Below are positions 48,938-61,890 of a stretch of DNA of 64,000 bases, piece by piece. The translations under genes were made by a program, and so were the position numbers. Position 1 is the stretch's first letter. The number at the start of each line of letters is the position of its first letter. The notes under the pieces are model-generated. The model was given only the letters and a program-made list of their open reading frames with translations, was not told the DNA's origin and made no database searches. This DNA is from Archilochus colubris (taxonomy: Eukaryota > Chordata > Aves > Apodiformes > Trochilidae), in contig CM041084.1 in assembly GCA_023079485.1 (NCBI GenBank), positions 99,552,467-99,616,466 of the forward strand. The letters are read 5' to 3'.

Positions 48938-51549
48938 GTAGGTAGCATTAAACCTTTTATTGGGTTAATGAGGGAAAGTTAGAAATGTTGAACCTGTGTT
49001 CAGCACAGGACCAATATGTTCTTTCTCATCTTCAATACTCAAACTAGGCTTCTGCAACTACAATAAAATAATGTAAAATTTCATTTTGCTGTCATTTCCC
49101 CAAATATGACTCTCTTCTTTACTATTTTCCTCAGCAAAATTAAGCCCCTTCAAAAAACAAGATTACAACTTCCCATTAGTACATTTCTAATAGCTTGTAT
49201 TATGTATTTTGGCTACTCATCAGATCTACGTGATTATTTTAGATTTGTATATAAATAATAATTTCCTATCTTGAAATGAATCTTTAAAAACATCTGTAAA
49301 AAAATACCATCAGTTTTGATATAATTTAATTCTGAAGTTGTTCCCTTGGTCCCTTTTGGGCAGCCAGTTGTGAATGACAGAGGCAACAGGAAATGGTAAC
49401 CCAGGTGTAGGTAAAAGTATTGAATAGGGGATCTCTGTAGATATAGGAGGACTTCTACTTCAGAGTATATTGAGACTACTAGTTGTTTGGCATAAAAGGC
49501 TAAAGCAGGAGAATAAAGAAAAACAAATTTGAAAGCAAAGTGGTGGGGGAGTGGATGAAGGGAAACATGGTGTGGACAGAGTTACAACAAAATTCTAGGT
49601 TGAAGATGCTCTAGAAAGAATTAAGGACTGGATTTCACCATAGCTGATACAGTTGAAGCACCAGAAGGAAAAAGGAAGGCTTTAGTGGCAAAACGTCAGA
49701 GAAGATCTGAAGTTCATTTTTTTTTGTCATTGTAGGAGTTCTATGGAGAGAAACTTGCATTAAATCTTGTATGAGAAGACAGTGTTTCTTCTGTTTAATG
49801 TCTTGTTAGTTTTTCTTCCTTCTTCTGGAATTGTAGAACATAATGCTTTCCAAGGGTAAAAAGGTATTCTGCTCATTTCTGTTTATTCTGTCATTGCTGT
49901 CTTCATTTAAAATGCATGTTTTTATTTTTCTGAAGGAATGTCTTTGTTTAGCCAGGAAAAGTAGTCTGTTGTAAGCATTACATAATTGTGTTTTACCTCT
50001 TTAAGGATTCCAAGAGGAAAAAGAAGTTAGTATTAATTTAGGAATATATGTGTCTTTAATTAAAAATGTTGGCATGCTTCTGTTTCTAAGAGTGCTTTCC
50101 TAGCAAAGCCCTGCTGCTTAAATCTGTAAATACAGTAACTGTGTGGTCATGTTAACAGTCTTGGGCAAAAAGTTCTGCTTCTGGTGTCTGTATGATCATG
50201 TTAACAGTTTTGAACATCAGAAACTTTCTGAAGCTTCATTTCATGTTTGGAAAATAGGACAGATGTGTCAGGGGAAAATGGCATCATGCAACAACCTTAG
50301 GCTCTTAATCAGTGACCAACCAAGTGTACCAAATTGATGTTTGTTCAGGTATAAATGTAATGAAAGCCAAGAGTTGAGTTCAAATCAATTTGTTTCCTTT
50401 AGCAGGGTGGAGTACATTTTTAGTCAGGGTTGATATTTTCTCAGCGTCAGTAAAAGGAGCATTTCAAGCTTTTCCTGTGTTGTAGAAGCTGTCTCAGATC
50501 TGCCAAACTAGTAGCACTGGATTCTGCAGCTGCCCTGCAAATTAAATTTCTGCAGACTTAACTGAGTTTTATGCCTCAAGCAGTTGCAGTATTGGACTTA
50601 GCCTGTTTCTGTAAGACAGGTAATTAGAATATCCTGTGTCTTCAAGTATGTGAAAATTCATTAGGAAAATAGATCTGCTTTGTGTCTTCTCAATATATAT
50701 GTGCTTGGCTACTATTCAGACTGCAGCATGCTTTGTTCTGGATTTTTTTTAGTTTTTTTTTAATAGAGTTGCTTCTACTAGACTTGGGTTTTTTTGTTTT
50801 TCTCTGCTTTTTTTCCATTTATGATATTTTTCTAATTTTTTCTGTGTAACAAAAACCATCTGAATTTGGAATAAGAAAACAGTATAAAAGCATCTCTGTG
50901 TTTTGAATTGCTTGCTTAGGAGCCATTTGTCTGCAGGGTTGGAGCTGTTGTGGAGTCAAGCCTTCATGTTTAAATGCATAAATAAATAAAAATAAAAACA
51001 CATGGTTGAGAAATCAAACTAAATTGTTCATAGGAATTTTCATTTCTGAGAGATGGTACGCATTATAATTATGCCTGTTATTTAATATTTGAAGGTCTTA
51101 TCCTGCTAAAATAAGTCTCAGAAAGCAAGGTACTTTTTTTTTCTGCTTTCTTTTTTTTTTCTTTTTATTTTCTTGGCAGTACTGGGTATAATTTGTTTCG
51201 ATTTGAAGAAAGTACTCAGCTTTAGCTCTCTTTGTGCTACTGCTGCCATTATCTAAAGTAAGGGTACAGCAGTGAGCTAGAAATACCCATTGCCCTGAAG
51301 CTGACTAAGCAGTACTCTGTCCTGTTAGTGCCTTGTACGTTCAGAAGTCCTGTAGTCAGGCTGATGTTTTTCTGATGTGGTCTTTGGTTGAAAAAGAAAC
51401 ATGTTTAGGGCTTCTGAGTTGAGTTTTGGTTTTGTTTGTTTGAGGGCTTTTGCCCCCCCCTCCCCCCCCTTTTTTTTTTTTTCTTTAGTAAGCTGAGGTT
51501 GCAGTGAGAAAGCCATTTCTGTGTTTGAGTGCAAGAGAATTTCAAAACA

Positions 51550-51583
51550 ATATTATTATTATCATTATTGTTATTATTATTAT
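51550..51583. repeat. (ATT)n imperfect microsatellite
   Basis: A run of TTA/ATT units with two interruptions (ATC, TTG) in PPP4R1 intron 4. Confidence 0.85.
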
Positions 51584-54500
51584 TCACCCCGTACTGTGAT
51601 AACACTTCGAGAAGCTAAATGTCATGCCTGTTGTTCTAAATGCTGCATTAATATGAAATTTAAAATAATCTTTACTAGGGAAAGGTGTACACGGAAGGTA
51701 CAATAGTCAGGAGACTATGGAATGGCATGGTTGTCACAGATCTTGACATACCAACTGTCGAGCCATGACCTAAATTTTTGAGGCATCATGACAAAAGCAA
51801 ATGTCAGTGCTAAAATGTTTAAAAACAAACAAACCCCAAAAACCTGTTGAAAAAATCTGCAAGAGCTTTTGATGGACTCATCTGGACTCAATAATTTATG
51901 AAAGTGGCTTTTGGGGGGGGAGGGTAGGCATTAAATATTGCCTGCACCTAAAGAATGCTAAGTGATATTTTAAGATGTCTGTGTCAGCAGCCAGTGTGCA
52001 GGTTGCAGGTGGAGTTGTACTGAACTGTATGTTGTGAAGGAGAGTCCTGACTGCTGTTGTTTAACTGCACAGACAAATGATATAAAATGGGTCTTCTCCT
52101 GACAGGGCAGTTTGGACTTTTTCTAACAAATTAGTTTCAAGTTATATGTGGTTTTTCATCCTTGAAATCCCTACTGTGTTACTAATTGGGAAAAAATAGC
52201 CAGTACAGGTGGTAGTGGAAGCAAGCTGTTCCCAGTGCTGGTGGAACACAGGTGTTGCTGTGCCCTGGTATCATGTCCTGTTGTGTGTAAATGGCAGCTG
52301 TTCCAGTGGAGGAAACCCATCAATGACAGATGAGGAATAACTTGCTGCTTCCAGCCTTCTTGCTCTCCAAAGAAATTTTTTATCCAAATCTTAGTTGTTT
52401 GTCTTCATTGCAGTAGCTGGGCATTACTGTGAAGTCTGATTTTGATCTGAACTGGCCTACTCTCCTTGACAGAGAGTTTCCTAGAACAGTTGCAGCTGTT
52501 TTATAAAAGGTGCTACCTTATATTGCTTTAGAATTTGCTGTTTAATCGCTTTGTAATTCATCTGTTTCTGTAGGGATGGTGGGTATGGAAGCAGCTTGGC
52601 ATAGAAGCTCGGTACTTGGCAAATATTTATTTATCTCCTATAAACACTTGCTAGTGATGAAGTGCTTAGCTTAGTGTTAAAACAGCTGGGCCTTCTTTCT
52701 CAAATGTAGACTAGCTGCAGACATGTGAGCCTGAACAAGGCCCTTATGTCTGTCTTTTTCACTTGAGTAAATTCATATGATTCAAACTTTTTTTTTAGTA
52801 CCAGCTTGTGAATGGCTTATCTGATACAAGGATTCATCACTGTGCACGCAACTACAATTAACTGGCTTTGAAAGTTAGCCAGAATTACTGCATTACTGGC
52901 ATTTTGCTAAATATGCTTGTAAAATTGGGCATTAGAAGCTTTTAATCTTATTTTATGAAGAAGAGGAAGAGCCTGTATCTTCATTTCTAAAAGATAGGTT
53001 ATTTTAGTAACAGATGATGGGACAAAAAGAAAGTGGCTTCCTGGAGGACTGGTCCTTATTTGGTTAAATATAACCAACTATATTTTTTTTCTGAATGAAT
53101 GAAAAGTAGTCTCTTTACTACATAGAATCAATTATGAATATAGTTTGCAAAACAAACTGATTAAAAAAAATTTTAGACTAATTGGTCATTAAGGTTTGAA
53201 GTTGTATAATCAGGATTAACGTGGATGGCCTCACAACCTTAATGACTTAATAGTGTGCTTAACCTTTGTTAGTAAGACCATTTCAATTACTGCTGCTGTT
53301 TTTGTGAGAGATGCCAACAGTACTTGTTGGATAGCACATACTACAGAATTTCACTTAAAATCTTCATATGTGAGCAGTATTAATAAGAAGGCTAATATTT
53401 GGCTTTCTCAGCTGTCAATAGCTTTACCTTTTTTGATGTTTCTTGGTTTTGATTTGGTTTTTTTTTTTTTTCACCTCCCTTATTTTCATGTTTCTGGATT
53501 TTCTGTACATTTTCTCTCATCTTCTGCTACAATACTTTTTTTTTCCTTTGCTTGGAAAGGAAAGGAATTGTCTTTCTATTGTCTTTCTGTGCATCTGATG
53601 TGTGTCTAATGGTTACTTTACCCTCTCTCATTAGTCTGTATTGCATTCCTTATTCTGCTAGTCAGTAACAAAGTACATTTTTGGTTAGTGAGTTAAAAGA
53701 ACCTGACTAATGAATCAGGCTAAATACAAAAGTTAGGATCTATAGAGGTAGAAAGGAGTGAAGGTGCTTTCTGTGCTGCTTGCTTCTCTCTAGTACATAT
53801 AAATCACTATTTTCATTTGCCTTTCCCCAAAACACTTCTTTAGGAGAATGAAAGTGTAAATGCATAGCTGTGCACTTACAGCTTACAACTTTATTTCTTA
53901 CTCACAACCCTTAATAAGAACAAATACTGAGATGATAAAACATCAAAATCATCAGTTAAAGCAGTGTTAACATCATCAGTAGCTGTTGTTCACATGCACT
54001 GTATATACCTTCTACAACACAAAAGTCTTACAGCCTCTCACAAACACTGGAGAAATTGACTGCTGCTGGTATTCCAGAATGGTCATTTTGGAATAATAAA
54101 AGCTTTGCAGATTTTTTTCTAAATACTGTATATTTGCAGAATAAGCTATTGTGAAATAAATCTAATTGTGAGCTGGCACCAAAAGGAGTATTTCATTTAC
54201 AAATAACTGTTGTGGAGCAATTAGTTGGTATTATACTGTGCAGCTCTGCAATAATCCCCTTTTAATTTCCAGTGTACAGCTAACCATTGTGCTTTACTTA
54301 CTCATAGTTGAAGTAGAATACAGAGTGCACTGAAGCCTCAGCAGGGATGAAGTAAACATTACACATTTGTATAGGGTAGCTAAGTGTATGTGCTAGAGTA
54401 GAAGTAGCTAGATGAGTATGTTGGCACTTTGCTTATGTCAGGGGTGGTGTCAGACTCTAGGGGAAGTGTAAATGTTTTTTCATAGATGGGGAAGGAACAG

Positions 54501-56007
54501 TCAATTCTATGATTTTTTTTTGTCATTTTCAACATTGATTTAAATGGCAATTTATGAAACAGCTAAATCTGAAAGTTGGTGCATGCAGATCAAAGTCTGC
54601 CCAAATTCTGGAGATGCTGGTTTCCATATATTGCTGGTCTCATGTCGTCAGGAAATGAAGAGAGGTAGAGCTGTGCTATCATACTCTGGCAACTTGTTTC
54701 TAATTTTTATTCAGAAGCAGAAGAAATGGAAATCTATTTTCATTTTCTTGTATCACTCTTACAGTTTTGCTTGATTTCTAAAACACAGTTCAGTATAATT
54801 CTCTAGAGAATACATAAGACATGATAGAATGAAATAAAGTGCTAATAAATGAGAAAAACAACCATGAGTTTTCTCCTAAAATATATATTTTTATACTAAT
54901 ATTTCTTTTTGACCATGCAGGGTTTTATTTTTGTGGGTTTTTTTGGGTTTTTTTTGACAAGTTGCATTACACTTTTCTAGTATCCTGCTGCTTTCAGGCA
55001 TAGACTTAGCTTCAGGAGAGTTAGAAAAGAGCAGCATTTAAAATACTTTGTCTGCTGAAATACTTTTCCAAGCAAATTTTAGAGAGAACCTAACCGTACA
55101 CAGTGATTAACTAAAAGAGCAACTTTCAGCCTTGATATGAAGCAATATTCTCTGCCCAGTTTTTGTTTATGCTGTGTGAAAGCCTGGTCCTGACTGTATT
55201 GTACAGTGCAAAAAATGTGTAATACAGATATATTGCCCAGCTGGATAAGCTTACACTTTAAGAAGCTATGTGTGATAATTTTAACTGATAATGCCATGCT
55301 CTGTTCATTGTGTTGATAACCAAACCATAAATTCAGTTATAAACAATAGAAGAATTTAAACTGAAATTGCAAACACTGTCATGCATTGGAGCCTGCTGGT
55401 ATGTGCATTTGGTGCTGCCACCTGTCTAAGCTACAGACAAGCTGAGGAATAGATGATGGGAATGGGAAAGTGCTGTATCTTCAGCAGAAACTTTTGGCAT
55501 TGTTACACGGGTCTTTAGGAAACATAATGCAAAAAAAAAGCTCTACTGTAACCCCATCCACAAGATTAGACTCTCAATTCAATATACGCTGGAACATACA
55601 GTTCAACATTTGGAAGAATTGAGCTCTTATCTAAATTGGTAAGCTTAAGGTTCAGGTTCTTGATAGCAGCAGTAATTGCTCTGAAAAGCACAAATGCCTT
55701 TTTCATGGTGAATTATGGTATTACATTACACACGCACAGTGCTGGTTTGTTAGTTTGAATTGACTACTAAGACCAGAGAGCCATGTTCTTAAAAGTTAGG
55801 GAATGTAAGAACTAAGGTGGCTTTACAGTTCTAATTCATTACTGGGTATAAATTTTTTAAATCTCTAATTGCATCATCTTATCTGTCTGATCCTCCCAAA
55901 GCCAGAGCTCAGGAAGAAGGGGGCTCACTTTACATGAGCAGCTCTTCAATATTGTCAGGCAGAGTGGCCACCCTCTTAAATACTGCATAGTAGGTAAACC
56001 CTGTCCT

Positions 56008-56121
56008 GAAGACAAGAAACAAACAAACAAAAAAAGCCAAAAAAACCCAAAAAAACCCCAACAAACCAACCAACAAAAAAAAAAAAAAAACCAAACCAAG
56101 GAAAAAAGCAAAAAAAAAGCA
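56008..56121 (+). repeat. T-free A-rich tract with C and few G
   Basis: About 114 bp with no T: CAAACAAACAAAA, CCCAAAAAAACCCC and a run of about 17 A. The composition matches the tract at 38818-38954. The hydrophobic minus-strand frames rich in Phe, Leu and Gly through it are a composition artefact. Confidence 0.9.
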
Positions 56122-57844
56122 TTTTATGGTTTTGGTACTCATTGCTCTCTTTCTGTGGTGCTTCTTAAAGAAATTTATGAATTAAATTTCTCAGCAAACT
56201 GAGGCAGTGTTGCCATTACTTTGCCAGTGGATAGGCAAACTGTAGAGGTATCAAAATCAAAACAATTTATCCATTTTGAGTGCCTGGTGTCTGAAGCCTT
56301 GTACCTAGCTCTTGACACGCATAATACAGAGCTCTTGTTGGCTTTGATTGCAGTGGAGGTATTTATTTCCTCAGCAATGAAAACACAGAGTTCAGAATGC
56401 AATAAATGTATTGTGTGCAAAGGAACAAACCAGGTTTCTCAGCATTTTACTTCTACTTTGTTTGGATGGTGATATCACAGTAAGCAGTTCTTGTACCCTC
56501 TTACCCATTGCTTGCTTCCATCATCAGGTAGTTCTGCTACTTGGGGGAAATGTGTGAGACCAATCTCAGTGCCAGTTCTTGCTATTGAATCATGTTGCTG
56601 TGGTGGGGCAAAAGCTGTGTCAGCCAGATCAGTCTGCTGATACGATTTGGAGTCTGACTGCACAAACAGTTGCATTGGCACAACGGAAAGGCCAGCAGCA
56701 AGATTTGGGTTTGTGAGGGTGGGAACTGCCTGAAGCAAATTTAGAAGCAATTTAAGAAGCTCTGCTGCCAAACGTGGCCTCAGCCAAATTTCTCTTATTG
56801 TTTCACCCTCCCCTCTGCCCTCCTCACATCTGTCATCTTCTATCTGCTGCAAGGAATGAGGCAGGGGTCCTAAGAAGGGGAAAAAGATCCCTTTGATAAG
56901 TGTTGTGAGACAAACCTCTTGTATCCTTAGATCGTGTCCTGGGCATGTTTTGAAATAGCAGCTTATGGGAAAGCTGGGAGCAAGTCCCTCAAGTGCTGAC
57001 TTTGGGCTCTAGTTCCAATTTCTTGTTCAGCAAGTTTCTGTTTCCCTTCCCTTTAGTGGGTAGTTTTCTCCTTGTCACTCACCTCTCAGCCCTCCTTACC
57101 CATCAGGGTGGTTCCTCATTCTGCTCTGTTTCCCATCTGCAGCCTTTTCAAAAGAGTTGTTCTTGGGAGAGGGGCTGCCATACAGCCTGTCTGCTGTGAT
57201 GGCTTTCTCCATGCTCAGCAAGGAAGGACTCTTCAATTTCTAGCTGCTGTGCTCTCAGTAAGCTACTGGGCAGGTATAAATGCATGGTGTTTTTAAGGCC
57301 TTTTAGCTTAGACATCTTTGGGCAGTTTTTCACACTAGTAGAAAAAAACATGTTGAGATTTAAAGGGACTCCTTTCTCTGGCATATTTCAAGCCCTCTTC
57401 TAGAAGTGAAGAAGCCTTGTAAGATAAGAGGACCAGAATTCATCATAGGAAGAAAATAAATGGTTTTACCAACTTGAATCTTAAAAAAAGCTGATATGCT
57501 TTGGTTGATTTTTTTTTTCCCTTTTTCTGTTTTTCCTGTGTGTGAGAAGACCCCCTAATGAAGAATTGCAGCTTATGCTCTCATGTTCTAAGGAGTGCTC
57601 TGACACATTTTGATAACAAAACATAAGATGTATATATGTAGCAGTACAGAGCATAGTTTACCTGTTTTGGTTTTACAAAAAGATGTTGCTTGTCAAAATG
57701 AAGCTTGACAGAAACATGCTGACGTGTGCATTTGAGAATATAGTTTGTATGTACAGGACTGTAAAATATTTAATCTGGCACTATTGGGCAATATGCTTGT
57801 AAACATTTATTCGGTCTTGTTTGGTTTTATTCTGACCATGACAG

Positions 57845-57987
57845 AGCCAACAGTGCGGGCAGAACTGATGGAACAGGTGCCTCACATTGCCATGTTCTGT
57901 CAAGAAAACAGACCTTCCATCCCCTATGCTTTTTCCAAATACTTACTGCCTATTGTGGTACGGTACCTCGCAGACCAGAATAACCAG
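57845..57987 (+). CDS. PPP4R1: PPP4R1 coding exon 5
   Basis: 143 nt between acceptor GACCATGACAG and donor GTAAGT (57988). It reads EPTVRAELMEQVPHIAMFCQ, then ENRPSIPYAFSKYLLPIVVR and YLADQNNQ, corresponding to about residues 99-146. It is a HEAT repeat with the typical helix-turn-helix spacing, closely following vertebrate PPP4R1. It ends on a codon boundary, so the following junctions are phase 0. Confidence 0.98.
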
Positions 57988-59341
57988 GTAAGTGTGTCAA
58001 ATAGTTGATGAGCTAATTGCATCTATGTGGTGCTGAGGTTTTTCAATTTAAATGATCATACAAGTGAGAAATATTTTGGGATAAAAATGTTTTGAATGAT
58101 GTGAAGTACATAGCACTCTTAAACTTGAATTAAAACTTGTAAGGTTTTTATAATTTTATATAATCTGTTAGACATTGGAATAGGCTGTCCAGGGAGGTGG
58201 ATAAACATATCCTTGGACATGTTTAAGGTTTGTTTAGATATGGTGCTGGGGAATATGGTTTAGGGGAAGACTTTGTAGAGTAGGGATGATGGTTGGACTG
58301 GAGGATCTGAAGGGTCTTTTCCATCCTGAAAGATTCTCTGATTATGTTCTGGTTTAGGGCTTTTAATCTAATATTGTATTCTTGTGGCCAAGCAAAGAGT
58401 CACTTTCATAAGCTTGCATAATTTAAATTCTGGCAAAAAGGAATAGTAGTTATAAAGAACTGACTCCTTGGTATAATAGAATTTTTCAACACTATTGTGT
58501 ACTTGCAGTTATTTGTATATTGATCCAATAAAGCTTTCAGATTAGACTTCTGTGGTCTTTTTCTCTGCATGTATGTGTTTTGTCTAAAGCTTTCTAGGCT
58601 TCTCTGCATCTTTTCAGACTAGGTGAAACATTATTTTGCTAGCGTAGCAGTGGTTGTGTAACTAATCTTAACCTATGTTGATACTTGATAGTTCATTTGG
58701 CTAGTTTGCTCTGAAACAAAAACTTTGAAGGTGTTTTCAAAATTGCTGCATTGCAGTATATAGTAACATGTTTTGTGTAGGATTTTCTCTTCTGATGAAC
58801 TTACTTTTTGAGAGGCAGTGGTTAGCCATATCCCAAGTCAATTATTAATGGTTATCTTATTTTTATATAGTTTTAATTAGGTGGACCTAAGCAAAATTGT
58901 CTCTCAGAACTTGAAATACTTTTGCAATAAATGTATTTAGTAGCCTTCAGCCAAACTTGATCATTTAAGAAAAAGAGGATTTGTTTAATAAAATTCATGT
59001 TCTTTAGAACTTTGTTACTTCCAATTAGCTGTACTGCTTTTCTTTCATGAGCTTTGCCATGACTACATTTATTTGGCATTGATGTCCTGTGTTTTGGGCT
59101 GTATGCAGGTGGACAGTTTTATAATAGCATTGGCTTAGTTTAAAATATTCTTGATTTAAAACTGTTTCAAATATGAAGTGTTTGCAAAACTGATTTTGGA
59201 GTACTTGCCTTCACACCAAGTGCAATTGTTACAGATGTGTGGCAGTATATAGGAACAGCATCCTCAGGACACACATTTAAACAAAAAACCTCAAACCTGT
59301 CTTCAAATTCCTTGGTTCATTTTCTTGTCTTTTTATGGTAG
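57988..59341 (+). other. PPP4R1: PPP4R1 intron 5
   Basis: A 1.35-kb intron with donor GTAAGT and acceptor TTTTTATGGTAG. It contains one CR1 tail (58167-58345); the rest is unremarkable AT-rich sequence. Confidence 0.93.
58167..58345 (+). mobile_element. CR1 LINE 3' end fragment
   Basis: The segment follows the CR1 3' end in order: GTTAGACATTGGAATAGGCT, GTCCAGGGAGGTGGA, then GGATGATGGTTGGACTGGA, GGGTCTTTTCCATCC and a degraded GATTCTCTGATT terminus. It is in sense with PPP4R1 inside intron 5, about 180 bp downstream of exon 5, truncated and diverged. Confidence 0.85.
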
Positions 59342-59488
59342 GTCAGGAAAACAAGTCAGGCAGCACTGCTAGTTCTGTTGGAGCAAGAACTCATAGAGAG
59401 ATACGATGTGGAGACCAAAGTATGCCCTGTTCTGATAGATCTGACAGCTCCAGACAGCAATGATGATGTGAAGACAGAAGCAGTGGCT
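59342..59488 (+). CDS. PPP4R1: PPP4R1 coding exon 6
   Basis: 147 nt (49 codons, phase 0 at both ends) between acceptor TTATGGTAG and donor GTAAGT (59489). It reads VRKTSQAALLVLLEQELIER, YDVETKVCPVLIDLTAPDSN and DDVKTEAVA, corresponding to about residues 147-195. VRK near the start and DDVKTEAV near the end are typical inner-helix HEAT motifs. A second AG 5 nt into the exon would give a frameshift if used. Confidence 0.98.
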
Positions 59489-60987
59489 GTAAGTAACAGC
59501 AATACAAAATCACATGGTGTAAAGTTTGCTTGAATGCTTTGTGGTGCAGTGATGGTAGTGTGCTAAAGAGAAAAAAAATGACACTGCTTCGCATAACTAA
59601 AATCAGTAACTTTTTCCAGGCTGTGTTGCATTCAATGCAAGGTTAGATTTCAATTCAGTGGCTTATGTATCCTGTACAGAATAACCCAACTGGAAAAAAC
59701 AGGACTGTGGATTCATTTTATTGACTTCTAAAGCAATGGCTACTGTTGACGTTTTAGGTTTTTTTCAGGTTGGTTTGATGTATGGAAGTTAAAATTGCAT
59801 ATGTGGAAAATTTTCCATAAATGGAAAATATTTAATGCTTGAGTTTTGTTGGTGTTTTCTGTATGTCCTCTTTATTGATTTTGTTTTGTTTAATTAGATA
59901 AAATAATAAGCATCATGAGTTGTTTAACTCATGGTTGGCTGTTCTGGGGTTTTGTTGTTGTTGTTGGTTTTTTTGGTTGTTTTTTTTTTAGTGTTTTTTT
60001 TTCTTTTTGCATTCAACACAAGCTTAATAATTAAAAACTATATGTTGAATTAAGTTAAGAAAATTAATTGATTTATGAAGGAGAAATGACTGAATATGTG
60101 TGTCCTTATGTTTCCCTTGAAGTTTTGCAATCTATGTTGATGCTTTTTGCAGGGTGCTTTGAAACCTCATTAACATTTTACTTTTGTAATATGACCGGAC
60201 TTGTAAACAATGAGCAGTCTGGACATTATTGTCGTTGGCACCAAAGTTCTCATGTTTGCTTGAAGATTCTTACAAATACACAAGGGAGTGAAATTTAAAG
60301 CAGATTTTTTTTAGTCATCTTCATTGTTTTGAAGATATTGACATTTGAGACCCTAGAGGTAAAAAAACATTATTTAGCTATTATAGGAAAATTAATTTAA
60401 TTATTTTAGATTACTAGTAATCAGAATGAAAGAGCAGCTAGAGGGAAAAGTTGTCATTTTCTTTGGTACAATGTGCTTTTCTGATAAATTTACATTAGGG
60501 AGTTGCATTTGCTCAGTAAGAAATGTTGCAATTCATTTTTAAATCATTCAGAAATTATAGAAATCACTTAGGCATATTGTCAATAATGTGATGCTAATTG
60601 TAATTAAGTATTTGTTAAGTATTGAAATATTGAAAGAATCTTGTAGTTTTAAAAAAAAATGTCTTTTTAAAGTATGAATAATGTCTAAGAGTTCAGTTCT
60701 CTCCATTCGTTAGGAATTTGATTTGGTTTGGTGAGAAGACTAATGTCTTCTATATGTGTGTTATGTCATGATGGGGAGGATAAGAAAAATTTAAAACAGA
60801 TGCTTTTTGCACAAGGGGCCAAAACTTTTCAATTCAAAATACAGATAATTTTTTCCTGATACTTTTCACAATTTTCAATCAAATTATGTGCATCAGAATT
60901 AAAAGTAAATGTAAAAAGCCTCTGCTTAAAGACATGGAATTGTGTGTTGTCCAAGTGTACCTGATTAGTTTTTTTTCTTGCCATTAG
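59489..60987 (+). other. PPP4R1: PPP4R1 intron 6
   Basis: A 1.5-kb AT-rich intron with donor GTAAGT and a strong polypyrimidine acceptor ending CCATTAG. It contains a T/G low-complexity stretch near 59950-60010. No mobile element or RNA gene was recognised. Confidence 0.93.
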
Positions 60988-61095
60988 ATAATGTGCAAAA
61001 TGGCCTCCATGGTGGGAAAGGACATCACGGAAAGACTTGTTCTTCCTAGGTTCTGTGAGATGTGCTGTGACTGCAGAATGTTTCATGTTCGTAAG
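60988..61095 (+). CDS. PPP4R1: PPP4R1 coding exon 7
   Basis: 108 nt (36 codons, phase 0) between acceptor TTGCCATTAG and donor GTATGA (61096). It reads IMCKMASMVGKDITERLVLP then RFCEMCCDCRMFHVRK, corresponding to about residues 196-231. The LVLPRFCEMCCDCRMFHVRK block is highly characteristic of PPP4R1, and VRK again marks the start of a HEAT inner helix. The donor is slightly weaker (A at +6) than those of exons 5 and 6. Confidence 0.98.
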
Positions 61096-61824
61096 GTATG
61101 AATTATCAGCATCTGGTCTGGATTATCTGTGAAAGCAGGGTCATCAGCTCAGGACTTGTGTTTCTCTAAATGACTCTTTCCTGCTAGATCATGTCTGTGA
61201 TGTGGATAAGTGAAAACTATGGACTCTCTTTGTAGCTCATATTTCCAGTTTTTATATTTGATGCTGAGGTTTTTCTGGAGTCCCTGCCTTTATTATCAGA
61301 AGCAAAGAAAGGATCTGCTTGTCCTTATGCTGGTGTAGGTAGCCACAAAAATGTGAACTAACTGTAGCTACAGCATCAGCCACCTGAGCTCATATCTCTG
61401 TGCATAGATGGAATTAAAGATGTTCATTAAGATGAAATAGGCCAGTACTACATCATAGTATGTAAGAGCAGAGGTTGTGTTTTGGTTTCACCCTGCCATT
61501 GCATAGCTCATTTTCATGGATAATTACTTGTATTCTTAGTTTTGGTAGCACTTTAAATGCTTTTTATCCTCTTTCCCTCTCACTTAAATTTTGGGGTGGT
61601 TCTTTCCTGATTGAAAAAGGCTAAGCCTGAAATAAAGAAAAAAAATCTTATTTTTGTTTTTAAACTATATGATCTTATAGAATGGGAAGTGACTGATACT
61701 GAATTTGCAGTGAAACCTGATTTTATGGTTTTACAAGCTTTTTATATTTTACTTTCAATTTTGTTTGCTGTATTAAAGCTATGGTCTCAGTGGTTCTTTT
61801 TTTTTACATCATTTTGTCTGCAAG
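61096..61824 (+). other. PPP4R1: PPP4R1 intron 7
   Basis: A 729-bp intron with donor GTATGA and acceptor TTTTGTCTGCAAG. No repeat or other feature was recognised in it. Confidence 0.95.
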
Positions 61825-61890
61825 GTATGTGCAGCCAATTTTGGAGATATCTGCAGTGTGGTTGGTCAGCAAGCCACTGAAGAAATGCTG
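61825..61890 (+). CDS. PPP4R1: PPP4R1 coding exon 8
   Basis: 66 nt (22 codons, phase 0) between acceptor GTCTGCAAG and donor GTAAGC (61891). It reads VCAANFGDICSVVGQQATEE then ML, corresponding to about residues 232-253, and continues the HEAT repeat begun in exon 7. The protein should continue LPRFFQLC in exon 9, which is outside the window. Exons 6, 7 and 8 are all multiples of three in the same phase, so skipping any one would keep the frame. Confidence 0.98.

Larger units (their letters stand above)
48938..57844 (+). other. PPP4R1: PPP4R1 intron 4
   Basis: An 8.9-kb intron, GTAGGT to CCATGACAG. It contains pyrimidine runs near 51132-51175 and 51453-51485, an imperfect TTA/ATT trinucleotide run at about 51550-51583, a T-free A-rich tract at 56008-56121 and several poly-T runs. 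Open frames on both strands at 56175-56472 and a minus-strand one of 125 codons at 56475-56852 match nothing I know. No exon or RNA gene was recognised. Confidence 0.85.

Noticed and set aside
55857..56142. Hydrophobic minus-strand frames rich in Phe, Leu and Gly that look like membrane proteins
   Set aside because: They are read from the T-free A/C tract and reflect composition only. The same holds for the minus-strand frame at 38650-38949.
56175..56852. Overlapping open frames on both strands (81-125 codons) in PPP4R1 intron 4
   Set aside because: No family resemblance was seen and no splice sites connect them; frames of this size are near chance expectation in 64 kb.
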